Positions 1-9,486 of a stretch of DNA of 64,000 nucleotides are shown here, piece after piece; positions within the stretch are counted from its first letter, which is position 1; each line of letters begins with the position of its first letter. The notes below the pieces were generated by a model. The model was not told the origin of the DNA. It saw only the letters and a list, made by a program, of their open reading frames with translations, and ran no database searches. Source of the DNA: Scatosoma sp048465415 (GTDB lineage Bacteria; Bacillota; Clostridia; Christensenellales; Borkfalkiaceae); NCBI GenBank assembly GCA_048465415.1, contig DBFWLO010000021.1:1-64000 (forward strand), in the 5' to 3' direction. A program made the translations under genes and the position numbers.

Positions 1-2848
1 CGCGCGCTCGTAAAGGTGAGCGTGTGAATGCCGTTGGGCAGATCGATACGGAACGCACCGTTCGCGGCCGTGCCGGTATAAATCCCCGAGCTTACCGTTA
101 CCGTATCGCCGTCCGCATACAAGCCGGTCGCATACGAGTACGTGCCCGTCACCGCGTATTTGGAGGGAATAGGTTCAAACGTCACTTCGACCTGTGCGTT
201 TTTCGTTACGTTTTCAAGGATATAGATAAGCGCGTCGCCTTCCGGCGCGGGTTTCAAAAGGTCCTTTTTTTCTTCGCCGTCTACGATAAAGGACGCGACT
301 TGATAATTATCCGCGGGGACGAGCGTAATCGTGACGTTTTCGCCTTTATACGGGTTTTCCTCCGAAAGGGAAATCGTGCCGTGTTCGGGCTTATTGATTT
401 CGATCGAAGATCTCATACCGTCGATCGCCTTTTGCGCGGCGGCATCGCCGGTCGAGAAAGTTATTTCGGAGAAGTTGATCGGTACGTCGACGGCGCACAA
501 ACCGAACCTGCGCGTTCCCGAAGAGAATACCGCGTCGCTTATTTTATCCCCCGTGTAACGAACCGTTGAAGCGTCTATTTTCGTGAAGAACACACCGTCC
601 ACCAGGAAATAATACCCTCCGTCGCAATAGGCGACGGTGACGCTCATCGGCGCGCCCGTTCCCGCATAGTTATAGGCCACGCGGTATTCCGCGGACTGCC
701 AGCTTCCCGTATATCGGTTGAAATAAATCGCCATAGCGGACGAATCTACTCTCATCATGAAAATACGGAAACTTTCGCCGCCTTGCGCGACCAGAAGCCC
801 GCCCGTGCTCCATGTTCCGGATACGTCGAAGACGCCGTCCGTACGTTCGAGGGAATAACTTATAGCGAATCCGTCGTTCGTCTGTACGTTTTTCAGCGTT
901 TTACTAGCCTGCGCCGCCAGCGTTACCGAACCGTCCTCGTGATAGGTGACGCCGCCAGCGTCGTCGAATTCGGCCACATTGAACGCCGTTTCGGGAACGC
1001 TCACGTCCGCGCCGGCGACCGTAAAGGCAAATCTCTTACTGCCGATATTTTTAAATCCGACTTCGCAGATATAGTCTCCGTCCGCCAGCACAGCCTGCCA
1101 GACGCCGTTGGCGGCGGGTACGGTGCGGTATGCGATCGAATTGTCCGAGGTCTTTTTGATAAACAAGGTAACATGGGAGTTGACCACGTTCTGCGGGAAA
1201 TTTATCTTGCCCGTAACGGTATGGCGGGGAACTGTGACGGGCGCGAAAACGGGTTCCACGACGACCGTATTCCCCGTCATCACCACGGCGAGTTCGCCGT
1301 TTTCGATTTCGCCGATCTTCTCGACGCCGTTGACCAAGACAGAGGTCAGGAAATATCCGTCGTACGTTTCGACGGTAAAAACGGCCGTTTCGTTGCTTTT
1401 ATATCCCGAACGATATCCGGAGAGAGCGCCGCCCGGCTTTTGTTTTACTTCCGTGCGAACAAAACTGCCTTGCAAACGTTCTTCGATCGCCCCGACGTCC
1501 GTCGTCGCCTCATAATCGGAAAAAGTCATCGAACAGCCCATAGAAAAGAAACCGGGAGAAGCCGCGCCGTCCATTTCAGGGACTTCCTTATACACGGCGA
1601 GCGTACCTCCGAATTTGCCGGCGTCGTCGCCGCCGACAAAGACCAGTAAGCTCGTGCCGTACTTCACGCCCGTGAAACGAATCTCCTTTTTATTGTCCGC
1701 CATGCCGTTGAGCAGATCGCCCGTTTCCAGCGCCCAAAGATCCCGCGGGTCGGGATTGCCGCGATGAAAGAACATACCGTAAGTATTCTCGCTTTCGATC
1801 TCCCCGGCGTTATAATCGATGAGATAGTTCCAGACCGTATCGCCCGCAGCCAGAATAATCCCGCCTTTGGGATACGGATCGCCGGAAGGAAAATTCGTGG
1901 TGGACAGTGCCCCGTTAAAGCTCGCCTTCACCGTAAACATATAATTTTCCGCGTACAAGTCTTTAAAATAGATCGACTGCTCGCCGCCGTAATTCGATGT
2001 CACCTCGCCGTCGGGTTCTTTGTCGAGTTCCCAGCCGGGCGATTTGACGCGTCCGAAGTCCGCGTCGCCGATCTTCGCTTCCGCGCCGTCTGCCAGCAGG
2101 AAGCCGTTCCCGCCGAACTGCCAGTAATACTCGGGATTATTATAATCGCCGCCGTTATTGCACCACGCTTCGCGCGGATCGGAAGAGAGCGCGCCCGAGG
2201 ACTGGTTATAAACGGGCGCTATTTTCACGGTTTCCGGCGGCGTAAAATCTTTCGCTTCGTAATCGTAACCGAGCGCGTCCCAGCGCACGAACACTTCGGC
2301 CGTCATGCCCTCGGTATTGCCCGAGTTCAATTCGCCCTGCACGGTCGTAAGGCCGTAAACGGGCAGATATTTATTCGTCCATTGGTCTTCCGGGCTTACG
2401 TAACCGTATAAAAGCTCCACCTTATTATGCGCGCTCAGACGGTATTGAAAAGTCTGCGTCGTCTTTGCGACGGCGTCGCCGCGGTCGATATAAAACTCTA
2501 CGCTGCTGCCTTTCCATACGTCGCGCAGATCGGAAGCGTATACGTGCGGATCGGTGACGGTCGCGCCGATATAAAAGCCCAGTTTACCGAAAACCGTAGT
2601 GGTGCGCATACGTACGCTGCCGTAAATGAAATCGAAACAATTTTTATTTTCCCAGACGGTTTCGTCCAGCTTCCCGTCGATTGCGATAAATTCGTCTGTC
2701 TCCAGAACGGCGTTTTCGGGATTGGCGCCGCCGTCGAATCCGCCGTCCTCATACGAGCCCGATTCCCCGATCTGCGTGCACGCGGCAAAAACGCAGCCGG
2801 CGAGCGCCAGCGTCAATAAAGATACCGCCGCCAATTTTTTTCTTTTCA
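1..2848 (-). CDS. Large secreted CBM9-like lipoprotein (3' part beyond window)
   Basis: The frame is open without a stop from the ATG at 2848 to the left edge, giving about 949 residues and no C-terminus. The N-terminus is a lipoprotein signal with lipobox LAGC (Cys19; a second Cys24 follows). Residues about 45-250 resemble a CBM9-type sugar-binding domain (opening IDGKLDETVWE, then alternating beta-strands rich in Trp and Tyr). The middle looks like LamG-type beta-sandwich modules. Near the left edge is an InlB/Flg-type repeat (NKPEHGTISLSEENPYKGE). The RBS GAAGGGGG lies upstream, and the gene starts 19 bp after the GH43 stop, so it closes the glycan operon as seen here. I infer a cell-surface glycan binder; a catalytic domain could lie in the missing part. 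Confidence 0.85.
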
Positions 2849-2867
2849 TAATAAATTCCCCCTTCGT

Positions 2868-4655
2868 TTACTTTCCCAGGACCGCGATGTCGGAGACGGC
2901 GATCCCTTCCCACCCGGAAGCGGCAACGGCCGATATTTTTTCCGAAATCCGAATCGTAATTTTTTTCACTTTCATTTCCTTAAACTCTGCCACCGCCGCG
3001 CCGCCGGGACGCATCACCGCCATATCTTTTGCCACGTACGCCTCGGGGAAGGCAAGATTTTCGATGCAGTACTCGTTGTCGAATACGATCGAGTCGATCT
3101 TTGAAAACGCCAGATCGTAATCGCGGGAGTTATAGATCATGACGGCGCGCACGTCGCGGCTTTGGGCAAACTCCAACGTGATCGTCGTGCCGCCGGCGCA
3201 GCTTCGCCATTCCAAACCTTCGTCGTAGGCGTGAATCGCGGTGAGTCCGTCGTTCAAAAGTTTTTCGCGGCTGCCGGCCATAGCGTTCGTCGCCGACACC
3301 GCCGCTTCGGAGGCGATATTTTTATATCCGCTCGCGCCGCCGGGCACGGGCTGTAAACTGTACGTCGGGCCGTTGGAATGAATGAGATCGAAACCGAGCG
3401 CGTCGTTGTAGACAAAGGCGGCTCGGTCGGCGGCGATCGCACGCAGCGTCCCCCCGTTTACCCGGTCCTTATGTGCGTGATAGACGATAAACAATTCGCC
3501 TTCCGCCTCCACGAATACGTGGTGTCCCGTACCGGACATGTGATCGAAATCCAGGTCGATGCCGTGCATGGGCTGGCCGTATTCTTCCGGCAACTTCACG
3601 AATCCGCCGTAAGGGGCCGCCTCCGCGCCTTCGGCATATCCCAAAGGAGAGTCGGCAACCGCCGTGCAGACGCTGTAACGCCTGTCGCCGTAACCGTAGA
3701 TCGAGAAACTCAGATAGTACTTCGTCACGGAAGTTCCGTCCCCCTTCCGGGTGGTATGGCGCAGCATATTCGGGCCTTCGTTGATCGTGTTGACCGCGCC
3801 GGACGCGTTGTCGACTTCGGTATAGATCGTATTTCCGCCCACCGTGATCTTTCCCGGCTCGGTAAGCTGCGTGAGGGTGTCGTAATCGGGAGTGACCATG
3901 TCGTGCATTTTTACACCCCATATCGAATTGCCCGGCTGATTGCGGTCAGTATGCTTGACAAAGTAGAGATACAGCGTACCGTCCTCGTCAAAGAACGGGC
4001 TGGCGTCTATCGTCGCGAAAATTTTCGCGGTTTTGCCCTGCAACAGCCGATAAGCCGGCTCGCCCTGCGTAAAATCGAACAACGGATCGGCAACGGAGAT
4101 TTCTTCGTCTTTCCAGCCCGTCGCCGCGCCCTGAGCGTCGCGCGTTTCGATATGCCGCGTGCCCGTCCATTCCGCGAACGGACCTTCCGGTTTATCAGCG
4201 ACCGCTACCCCCAAACGCATGCGCTCGTCCCGTCCCGCGTCGCCCGCGCCCTCCGGCGCGGTTTTGGAAGAGGCGCAGTAGTACATATAATATTTTCCGT
4301 CGGCAGGATTTTTCACCACCTCCGGCCCCCAATAATTTCCGTACGCCCAGGAATCGTCGCTCGGCATAAACGCAAATCCCAGATATTCGTAACGCGCAAA
4401 ATCCTTGGTGCGGTATACCCGGATCGGCGCGCCCGTGGGATACAGATAAAAATACCCGTCCTCGTACAAAGCGCCCGGATCCGCGGCGTCGTCAAACAAC
4501 AGATCGTTGCGGTAAAAGAGCGAACTGTCGTATTTGCCTTCGGCGTTGATGCCCGTGCTGTACGCAAGTTTCCGATAAGTTCCGCCGCAGGCGGATATGG
4601 CGAGCACGCACGCGAACAAGCCGGCAAGTGCGGCGGACAACAATTTTTTTCTCAT
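2868..4655 (-). CDS. Glycoside hydrolase family 43-like lipoprotein
   Basis: 595 aa. The signal peptide ends in lipobox ISAC (Cys23). A five-bladed propeller of GH43 type is visible: DP at 59-60 (likely general base D59), WGPEVV at 109-114, IDASPFFDEDGTLYLY with D217 (pKa-modulating Asp), and NEGPN with E293 (general acid). The late motif GTGHHVFVEAEGELFIVYHAH is typical of arabinan/xylan-active members. The last 150 residues look like a discoidin/CBM-type beta-sandwich. The family cleaves alpha-L-arabinofuranosides, arabinan or beta-xylosides; the substrate cannot be fixed from sequence. It lies in one operon with an ABC sugar importer and is probably tethered outside the membrane. Confidence 0.9.
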   Translation of the reverse strand: MRKKLLSAALAGLFACVLAISACGGTYRKLAYSTGINAEGKYDSSLFYRNDLLFDDAADPGALYEDGYFYLYPTGAPIRVYRTKDFARYEYLGFAFMPSDDSWAYGNYWGPEVVKNPADGKYYMYYCASSKTAPEGAGDAGRDERMRLGVAVADKPEGPFAEWTGTRHIETRDAQGAATGWKDEEISVADPLFDFTQGEPAYRLLQGKTAKIFATIDASPFFDEDGTLYLYFVKHTDRNQPGNSIWGVKMHDMVTPDYDTLTQLTEPGKITVGGNTIYTEVDNASGAVNTINEGPNMLRHTTRKGDGTSVTKYYLSFSIYGYGDRRYSVCTAVADSPLGYAEGAEAAPYGGFVKLPEEYGQPMHGIDLDFDHMSGTGHHVFVEAEGELFIVYHAHKDRVNGGTLRAIAADRAAFVYNDALGFDLIHSNGPTYSLQPVPGGASGYKNIASEAAVSATNAMAGSREKLLNDGLTAIHAYDEGLEWRSCAGGTTITLEFAQSRDVRAVMIYNSRDYDLAFSKIDSIVFDNEYCIENLAFPEAYVAKDMAVMRPGGAAVAEFKEMKVKKITIRISEKISAVAASGWEGIAVSDIAVLGK

Positions 4656-4700
4656 GATCTTCTCCTCTCTCCCGATTTTTTATTGAAAGATTTTTGGAAT

Positions 4701-5582
4701 CTATACTTTTAACCCGGATACCGCGATACCCGAAATAAAAAACTTTTGCGCGAAGATATAGATAATCAGCAGCGGCGCCAGCGTGAGCACGGAGCCGGCG
4801 AGAATAGCGGGCACGTTCTGTCCTCCCGCGCCGCTCGCGCTGCCCACGAACCGAGCCAAAGTCACTTGCAGCGTTTCGTTTTCGGGACTGAACAGGTAGA
4901 TCAACGGTCCCATGTAATCGTTATATCCCGCTATAAACCAAAGAACGCCCTGCGCGCATAATCCGGGAAGGGAAAGCGGCAGAATGATCTTCACGAAAAT
5001 GCCGGGGTGTCTGAGTCCGTCTATCTTCGCCGCCTCGATGAGCTCCGTCGGGATCCCGCGTATGTACTGTCTGAGAAAAAACACGCACGTCGCGCTGCCG
5101 AACATTCCCGGCACCATCAAAGGCAGCGGCGTATCCACCCAATTCATCGCCGAAAAAATGAGATACTGCGGCATTAACGTAATGATCGAAGGCAGCATCA
5201 TCGTGACGAGCAGCACGGAAAACATCGCGTTTTTTAGGGGAAATTCCCGTTTTGCAAAAGTGTAAGCCGACATGGCGGATACGAACAAGCCCACAGCCAA
5301 AGACGGCAAGACGATCAGGAGCGTATTTCCGAACGATCTGAGCAGCGATACGTTGAAATCGTTTTTTCCCAGAATAAAAACGTACGCTTCCCACGTGAAC
5401 GTTTTCGGCCACCAGGTAAATTCGCCCAACGCTTCGCCGAAGGTCTTGAACGACGTGACGACGATCGCGTAAAACGGGAACAGCACGATGACCGCGGTCA
5501 AAATCAAAGCGATATACAACCATGCGTTTTTCAGCGCCCGCAGCGCCCCTGCGCGGCGTTTTGTCCGATATTCTTCAATCAT
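4701..5582 (-). CDS. Carbohydrate ABC transporter permease (MalG/AraQ-like)
   Basis: 293 aa, inner-membrane subunit of a CUT1-type sugar importer. Six hydrophobic segments are visible, beginning LYIALILTAVIVLFPFYAIVVTSF, and the EAA loop for ATPase docking reads ELIEAAKIDGLRHPGIFVKIILPLSLP. I chose the ATG at 5582 (MIEEY) rather than the upstream GTG, because it overlaps the stop of the preceding permease by 8 bp, the usual coupled arrangement. No ATPase gene is in the operon, so a shared MsmX-type ATPase encoded elsewhere is likely. Confidence 0.93.
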   Translation of the reverse strand: MIEEYRTKRRAGALRALKNAWLYIALILTAVIVLFPFYAIVVTSFKTFGEALGEFTWWPKTFTWEAYVFILGKNDFNVSLLRSFGNTLLIVLPSLAVGLFVSAMSAYTFAKREFPLKNAMFSVLLVTMMLPSIITLMPQYLIFSAMNWVDTPLPLMVPGMFGSATCVFFLRQYIRGIPTELIEAAKIDGLRHPGIFVKIILPLSLPGLCAQGVLWFIAGYNDYMGPLIYLFSPENETLQVTLARFVGSASGAGGQNVPAILAGSVLTLAPLLIIYIFAQKFFISGIAVSGLKV

Positions 5583-6504
5583 CGTAATGCACCCACTTTT
5601 TCGACAAAGCAAAGTTTGCGGCCGTCAGCAAAAGAACGGCGATCACCAGCACCCAGGCGGTGGCGGACGCTATGCCCATGCCGTCCGTAATGATATTGCC
5701 GAACGCCTGCTGATAGAGATAAAAGACGATCGTGATTCCCGCGTTGTCGGGACCGTACTGAAATCCCGCGCCGCTCATGCCGCCGCACATGACCTGGAAC
5801 CAGGTAAAATTCTGCAAGCCGCCGATGATCCCCATGACCAGCAGGTAGAACGTCGTGGGACTGATGAGAGGCACGGTGACGGAGAAAAATCTTCTCACCG
5901 CTCCCGCGCCGTCGATCTCGGCCGCTTCCGTCACGCTCTTATTGACGCCGGTGAGCGCCGCCTGAAAGATGATGATATAATATCCGGTACCCGCCCACGT
6001 CATCAGGAGCAGCATCACCGGCATAAAGAGTTTGGGATTGAGCAAAAAGTTGATTTTTTTGCCGCCCGCCATCGAGATGATCTGATTGATGATGCCGAAC
6101 TCGCCGTCGAACATCCATTTGAATACCAGCGTTACCGCCACCGTCGAGCACACGAAAGGAATGAAGAACAGCGAACGGAAGAATTTCTTTCCTCTGATCC
6201 CTTCCCGGGATAAAATCCCCGCTATTCCCAGTCCCAAAAGCATCTGCACGGGAAGGGAAAGCAGCGCGTAAAGAGTGTTTGCGATCGCTTTATAAAACAG
6301 GGGATCGGCAAAAATTTTTCTGTAATTCGCGATTCCGATAAACCGCGCGTCGTGAAAATCAAAACCGTGCAGTTCGGTAAATCCGAGGTATGCGGAAATG
6401 AGCATAGGCGCAAGCCCGAACAAAAGAAAACCGATGATCGGAATTCCCCCCATAAGCCAGCAAGAGAACGTATTTTTGATTTTCCGAGTCAACAAATTTT
6501 TCAT
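5575..6504 (-). CDS. Carbohydrate ABC transporter permease (MalF/UgpA-like)
   Basis: 309 aa, partner permease of the downstream MalG-like subunit. The N-terminal segment IPIIGFLLFGLAPMLISAYLGF is the first membrane helix. The EAA loop reads VTEAAEIDGAGAVRRFFSVTVPLISP. Length and topology fit CUT1 permeases. It is 14 bp from the solute-binding protein gene and overlaps the next permease by 8 bp, so the three subunits are translated from one message. Confidence 0.93.
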   Translation of the reverse strand: MKNLLTRKIKNTFSCWLMGGIPIIGFLLFGLAPMLISAYLGFTELHGFDFHDARFIGIANYRKIFADPLFYKAIANTLYALLSLPVQMLLGLGIAGILSREGIRGKKFFRSLFFIPFVCSTVAVTLVFKWMFDGEFGIINQIISMAGGKKINFLLNPKLFMPVMLLLMTWAGTGYYIIIFQAALTGVNKSVTEAAEIDGAGAVRRFFSVTVPLISPTTFYLLVMGIIGGLQNFTWFQVMCGGMSGAGFQYGPDNAGITIVFYLYQQAFGNIITDGMGIASATAWVLVIAVLLLTAANFALSKKWVHYDD

Positions 6505-6518
6505 TCGTCTCTTCTCTC

Positions 6519-8261
6519 CTAAATCATTCCGTTTTGCTTATAACCCGCAAGAATGGCGTTCGTCGCATTCGTATAAGCCGCGAAAAATTCGTCGAGCGTT
6601 TTATTATTTTCCCGATACTGCGTATTCAGCGGCGTCGCCCATTCGTCGATCCATGCGTTATCGGGCATATACCACCAGTCGCCCGGCCTTTGCACGTCGC
6701 CGTATTCCGTGAACACCTGAATATTTTTGGGCGCTTTGCCCGATTCGAGATTATATTTTACATAATCCTGAGCGGCGAGGACGCGGTTGTTCGGCATCAA
6801 AAAGCCGTTGCGAGCCTGAATCCGCTGCGCTTCGCCGCCCGATAAGTACTCGGCCACCTTGAAAGCGGCTTCCTTCTGTCTGGATTTTTTCCAGATCCCC
6901 AGTCCGCTCGAACCGCTGTGCCCGATCTCCACCCCTTTGTTTTTCACGGTGACGCCGTCGGACTCGTACTCTTTATATACGGGCAGCGGAGCTACGTCCC
7001 ACTCGAAATCGGTGATGGCCTTGCGGAAGGAACTGATACAGTAGTTGGACTGAACGAGCATCGCCACCTTTCCCGTCGAAAAAAACGCGGTGGAAGATTG
7101 CAGTCCGATGTCGGCGGTCTGGCGGGGAGCGACGGCGAGTCCGCCCGCGCTCTTCGGTTTGCCCAACATCAGAAACCGCTCGAACGCTTCCCGCGTAGAA
7201 GGCAGCGGTTCGCCGAAATATTGTCCTTCCTCTTTCTTATAAGAAGCCTGTTCGCTTTCCGCCACGAAGATATTTTTCCCGTCCGCGCCGTAAGCGTAAG
7301 AGCCGTCGGCATTATAAAGAACGCTTTTTTTACTCGTGTCCCCGAGCGTAAATTTCCAATCTCCTTCCCCGGTCGTATCGACGGCGCAATCGCCGCCCAC
7401 GCCCCAGCAGTAATTAAACCACCATTCGGTATAGTACCCCCATTTGGTATCGGAACCGGAAAGTTTATTGTTATACTCCCGCGTCAAAATCATCGCCAGA
7501 TCCTCCGTTTCGTCCCAACTCATCGCGATACGGTTATTGAAGATCATCGTTTCAACGACCTTGCCGCCGCTGTAAACGGGCTGTTTCCAAAGCCCGTGCT
7601 TGTAAGGCTGATCGCGGTAAAATCCTTTCGCCTGCACGTCGATATCGATTCCGTAATCGGACTTGTACTTGCCGTAATTATCCGCTTTTTCCCCTTTATT
7701 GAACGCCGCTATATCTTGTTCGTCGAGGCTGATGACTTTGATCCCCTGCTTTTTCATAACGTCGACGTTATAAAACAACGCCGTCGGAGAAATGTCTTTG
7801 GGCAGAGCGTACAGCGGATCGTCGGGGTTATTCGTATTCTTTTCCGGGTTATAGCGATAGCGCTGCACAGCGCTGTCCCACATGCCTTCCAAGTCGATAT
7901 CGCTCTCGTCGACGTACGGTTGCAGATTTTCCAAATATCCTCCGCCAATCTTCGCCCAACGCTTCAAATACCGATCTCCCACGTAAAAAACGTCCGGGCC
8001 CTTCGCTCCGGCCAGAGCGCGGTCGATCACCGAATCGTAGCTGTCGCCCGGTTTGCCTGCGTAATCGATATAGATATTGTCCGTATTATTTTTATTGTAC
8101 CAATCTGTAATTTCGGCGACGGTCGCCGCTTCATCCGCGTCGGCGTATCCCCAAAAGACCACCGTCGTTTTGCCCGCTTTCAGCGGATCTTCGCCGCATC
8201 CCGCAAACATTGCCGTGCACATAAGTAAACCCGCGAGCAGAACGCCTTTTGTTTTCCTCAT
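6519..8261 (-). CDS. Extracellular sugar-binding lipoprotein of an ABC importer
   Basis: 580 aa. Lipobox FAGC (Cys22) and mature start GEDPLKAGKTTVVFWGYAD, typical of family 1 solute-binding proteins. Internal landmarks are GPDVFYVGDRYL and KVAMLVQSNYCISSF, and the helical C-terminus is usual for the family. At 580 aa it is longer than monosaccharide binders (about 420) and matches the oligosaccharide-binding class. First gene of the operon; RBS AAGGAG lies just before ATG, with a TTGACA/TACAAT promoter at 8322-8350. Confidence 0.93.
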   Translation of the reverse strand: MRKTKGVLLAGLLMCTAMFAGCGEDPLKAGKTTVVFWGYADADEAATVAEITDWYNKNNTDNIYIDYAGKPGDSYDSVIDRALAGAKGPDVFYVGDRYLKRWAKIGGGYLENLQPYVDESDIDLEGMWDSAVQRYRYNPEKNTNNPDDPLYALPKDISPTALFYNVDVMKKQGIKVISLDEQDIAAFNKGEKADNYGKYKSDYGIDIDVQAKGFYRDQPYKHGLWKQPVYSGGKVVETMIFNNRIAMSWDETEDLAMILTREYNNKLSGSDTKWGYYTEWWFNYCWGVGGDCAVDTTGEGDWKFTLGDTSKKSVLYNADGSYAYGADGKNIFVAESEQASYKKEEGQYFGEPLPSTREAFERFLMLGKPKSAGGLAVAPRQTADIGLQSSTAFFSTGKVAMLVQSNYCISSFRKAITDFEWDVAPLPVYKEYESDGVTVKNKGVEIGHSGSSGLGIWKKSRQKEAAFKVAEYLSGGEAQRIQARNGFLMPNNRVLAAQDYVKYNLESGKAPKNIQVFTEYGDVQRPGDWWYMPDNAWIDEWATPLNTQYRENNKTLDEFFAAYTNATNAILAGYKQNGMI

Positions 8262-8321
8262 GCTCTTTCTCCTTTTACAAACGTCGGTTCCCGACGCGAT
8301 TTAATTTATACTCGTGGTTTC

Positions 8322-8350
8322 ATTGTAAATCCTCCGAGCGGCTTTGTCAA
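8322..8350 (-). promoter_or_regulatory. Promoter of the glycan operon
   Basis: On the minus strand TTGACA (8345-8350), a 17-bp spacer, then TACAAT (8322-8327). The 5' leader of about 55 nt contains a short hairpin CGTCGG-TTC-CCGACG at about 8282-8296, just before the RBS. The AraC regulator is divergent, so its site probably lies in 8350-8430, but no clear direct repeat was found. Confidence 0.75.
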
Positions 8351-8431
8351 TACACAACTCCGATTTAATGTCGTGATTCATTACACCTTTACCCAAAATT
8401 GCGATATATAATTATTTTTTTTATGCCATTC

Positions 8432-8460
8432 TTGACATTTGAAAAAAATTATCGTATAAT
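8432..8460 (+). promoter_or_regulatory. Consensus promoter ending 6 nt before the AraC start codon
   Basis: TTGACA (8432-8437), 17-bp spacer, TATAAT (8455-8460). The ATG begins at 8467, so transcription should start at or next to the A of ATG and leave no room for a ribosome binding site. See the finding on leaderless messages. Confidence 0.8.
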
Positions 8461-8466
8461 AAAATT

Positions 8467-9432
8467 ATGGATACCCCTTCGCTCGATTTAAAATATTTCG
8501 ATAAAGAAATTTTGACGCCGCTCAACTACTACGACGAAACTTTTTTCGAGGACTTTTCGATGCTTTTGCACGTGCATACTTCCCTGGAAATCATGTATTG
8601 CGAGGACGGCTCTTTCTCTTTCGATTACGCTTTCGAGAACGGGAGCACCAAAACGGCGCGCGTCGATCTGACTAAGGGGCATTTTGTTTTTATCAACGCC
8701 GGCTGCCGGCATAAAATGAAGATCAACACTCCGGAATGCCGTATTCTCAATCTGGAATTCAAACCGCAAAAAAGGCCGCCCGAGTCAGGCGGCTTATCCT
8801 CCAAACTGACTTTAAACGCGGAAGAGCTCTTTTCCGTCAATCCCTCCTGGGAAAAGATCCGCAGCGAAAACAAGCCCTTTTATCTCTTTTTCGACAGAGC
8901 GAACGTCTCCTCGGACATGAAAGGCCTGATTTACGAACTGGCGGCGAGGCCCGAAAACGAGGAACACGCGGTGATGATACGTCTGCTGACGGTCAAACTC
9001 TTTACCGATATCGCGCGCTGTGCCTACGACAAATACGTCATCAGTTCCGGCATCGTCTATCTGAAAAAGGCGCTCGGTTACATACGCCAAAACTTTCAGA
9101 ATAAGATCAAGGTGAGCGATCTGGCGAAGGAATGCGGCATATCGTCGGCATATCTCCAACGTCTGTTCAAACAGGAATTTAATAAAAACCTTTTATCCGT
9201 GATCACGGAAATCCGTCTCGACAATGTCAAAAGGCTTTTGTCCACCACAGATCTGAACAATACGGAGATCGGCAGACTCAGCGGCTTTTTCAACCGTCAG
9301 CGCCTGATCGACGAATTTAAAAAATCCGAACACTGCACGCCCGAAGTCTACCGCAAGGAACAAAAGAAAAAGCCGATACGTTTATGGACGGGCGTAAACG
9401 CGATCGACCTGGAAACCTGGAAAAAGAAATAG
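8467..9432 (+). CDS. AraC-family transcriptional regulator
   Basis: 321 aa. The N-terminal half looks like a cupin sensor (LHVHTSLEIMYCEDGSF, then GHFVFINAGCRHKMK). The C-terminal 110 residues hold two helix-turn-helix units (KVSDLAKECGISSAYLQRLFKQEF, and a second ending EYRKEQKKK). The second HTH (TEIGRLSGFFNRQRLIDEFKKS) is less canonical than usual. It is divergent from the glycan operon, so it is inferred to be its sugar-responsive activator. No Shine-Dalgarno precedes the ATG. Confidence 0.9.
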   Translation: MDTPSLDLKYFDKEILTPLNYYDETFFEDFSMLLHVHTSLEIMYCEDGSFSFDYAFENGSTKTARVDLTKGHFVFINAGCRHKMKINTPECRILNLEFKPQKRPPESGGLSSKLTLNAEELFSVNPSWEKIRSENKPFYLFFDRANVSSDMKGLIYELAARPENEEHAVMIRLLTVKLFTDIARCAYDKYVISSGIVYLKKALGYIRQNFQNKIKVSDLAKECGISSAYLQRLFKQEFNKNLLSVITEIRLDNVKRLLSTTDLNNTEIGRLSGFFNRQRLIDEFKKSEHCTPEVYRKEQKKKPIRLWTGVNAIDLETWKKK

Positions 9433-9434
9433 AA

Positions 9435-9467
9435 CAAAAAACCTACCGCGGCTTTGGCCGCGGCAGG
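9435..9467 (-). terminator. Rho-independent terminator
   Basis: GC-rich stem around CCGCGGC-CAAA-GCCGCGG (9442-9467) followed on the minus strand by a run of T (9435-9441). It ends the oxidoreductase gene at 9487 and lies directly after the convergent AraC stop. Confidence 0.8.
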
Positions 9468-9486
9468 CGTGATGTTAAGGTGTAAA

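Noticed and set aside
24..1649. Long plus-strand frames opposite the left-edge gene (24-569, 783-1649 and others)
   Set aside because: They are shadows. The minus strand is open for 949 codons with a signal peptide, domains and an RBS, while the plus-strand proteins are Arg/Val-rich without family features.
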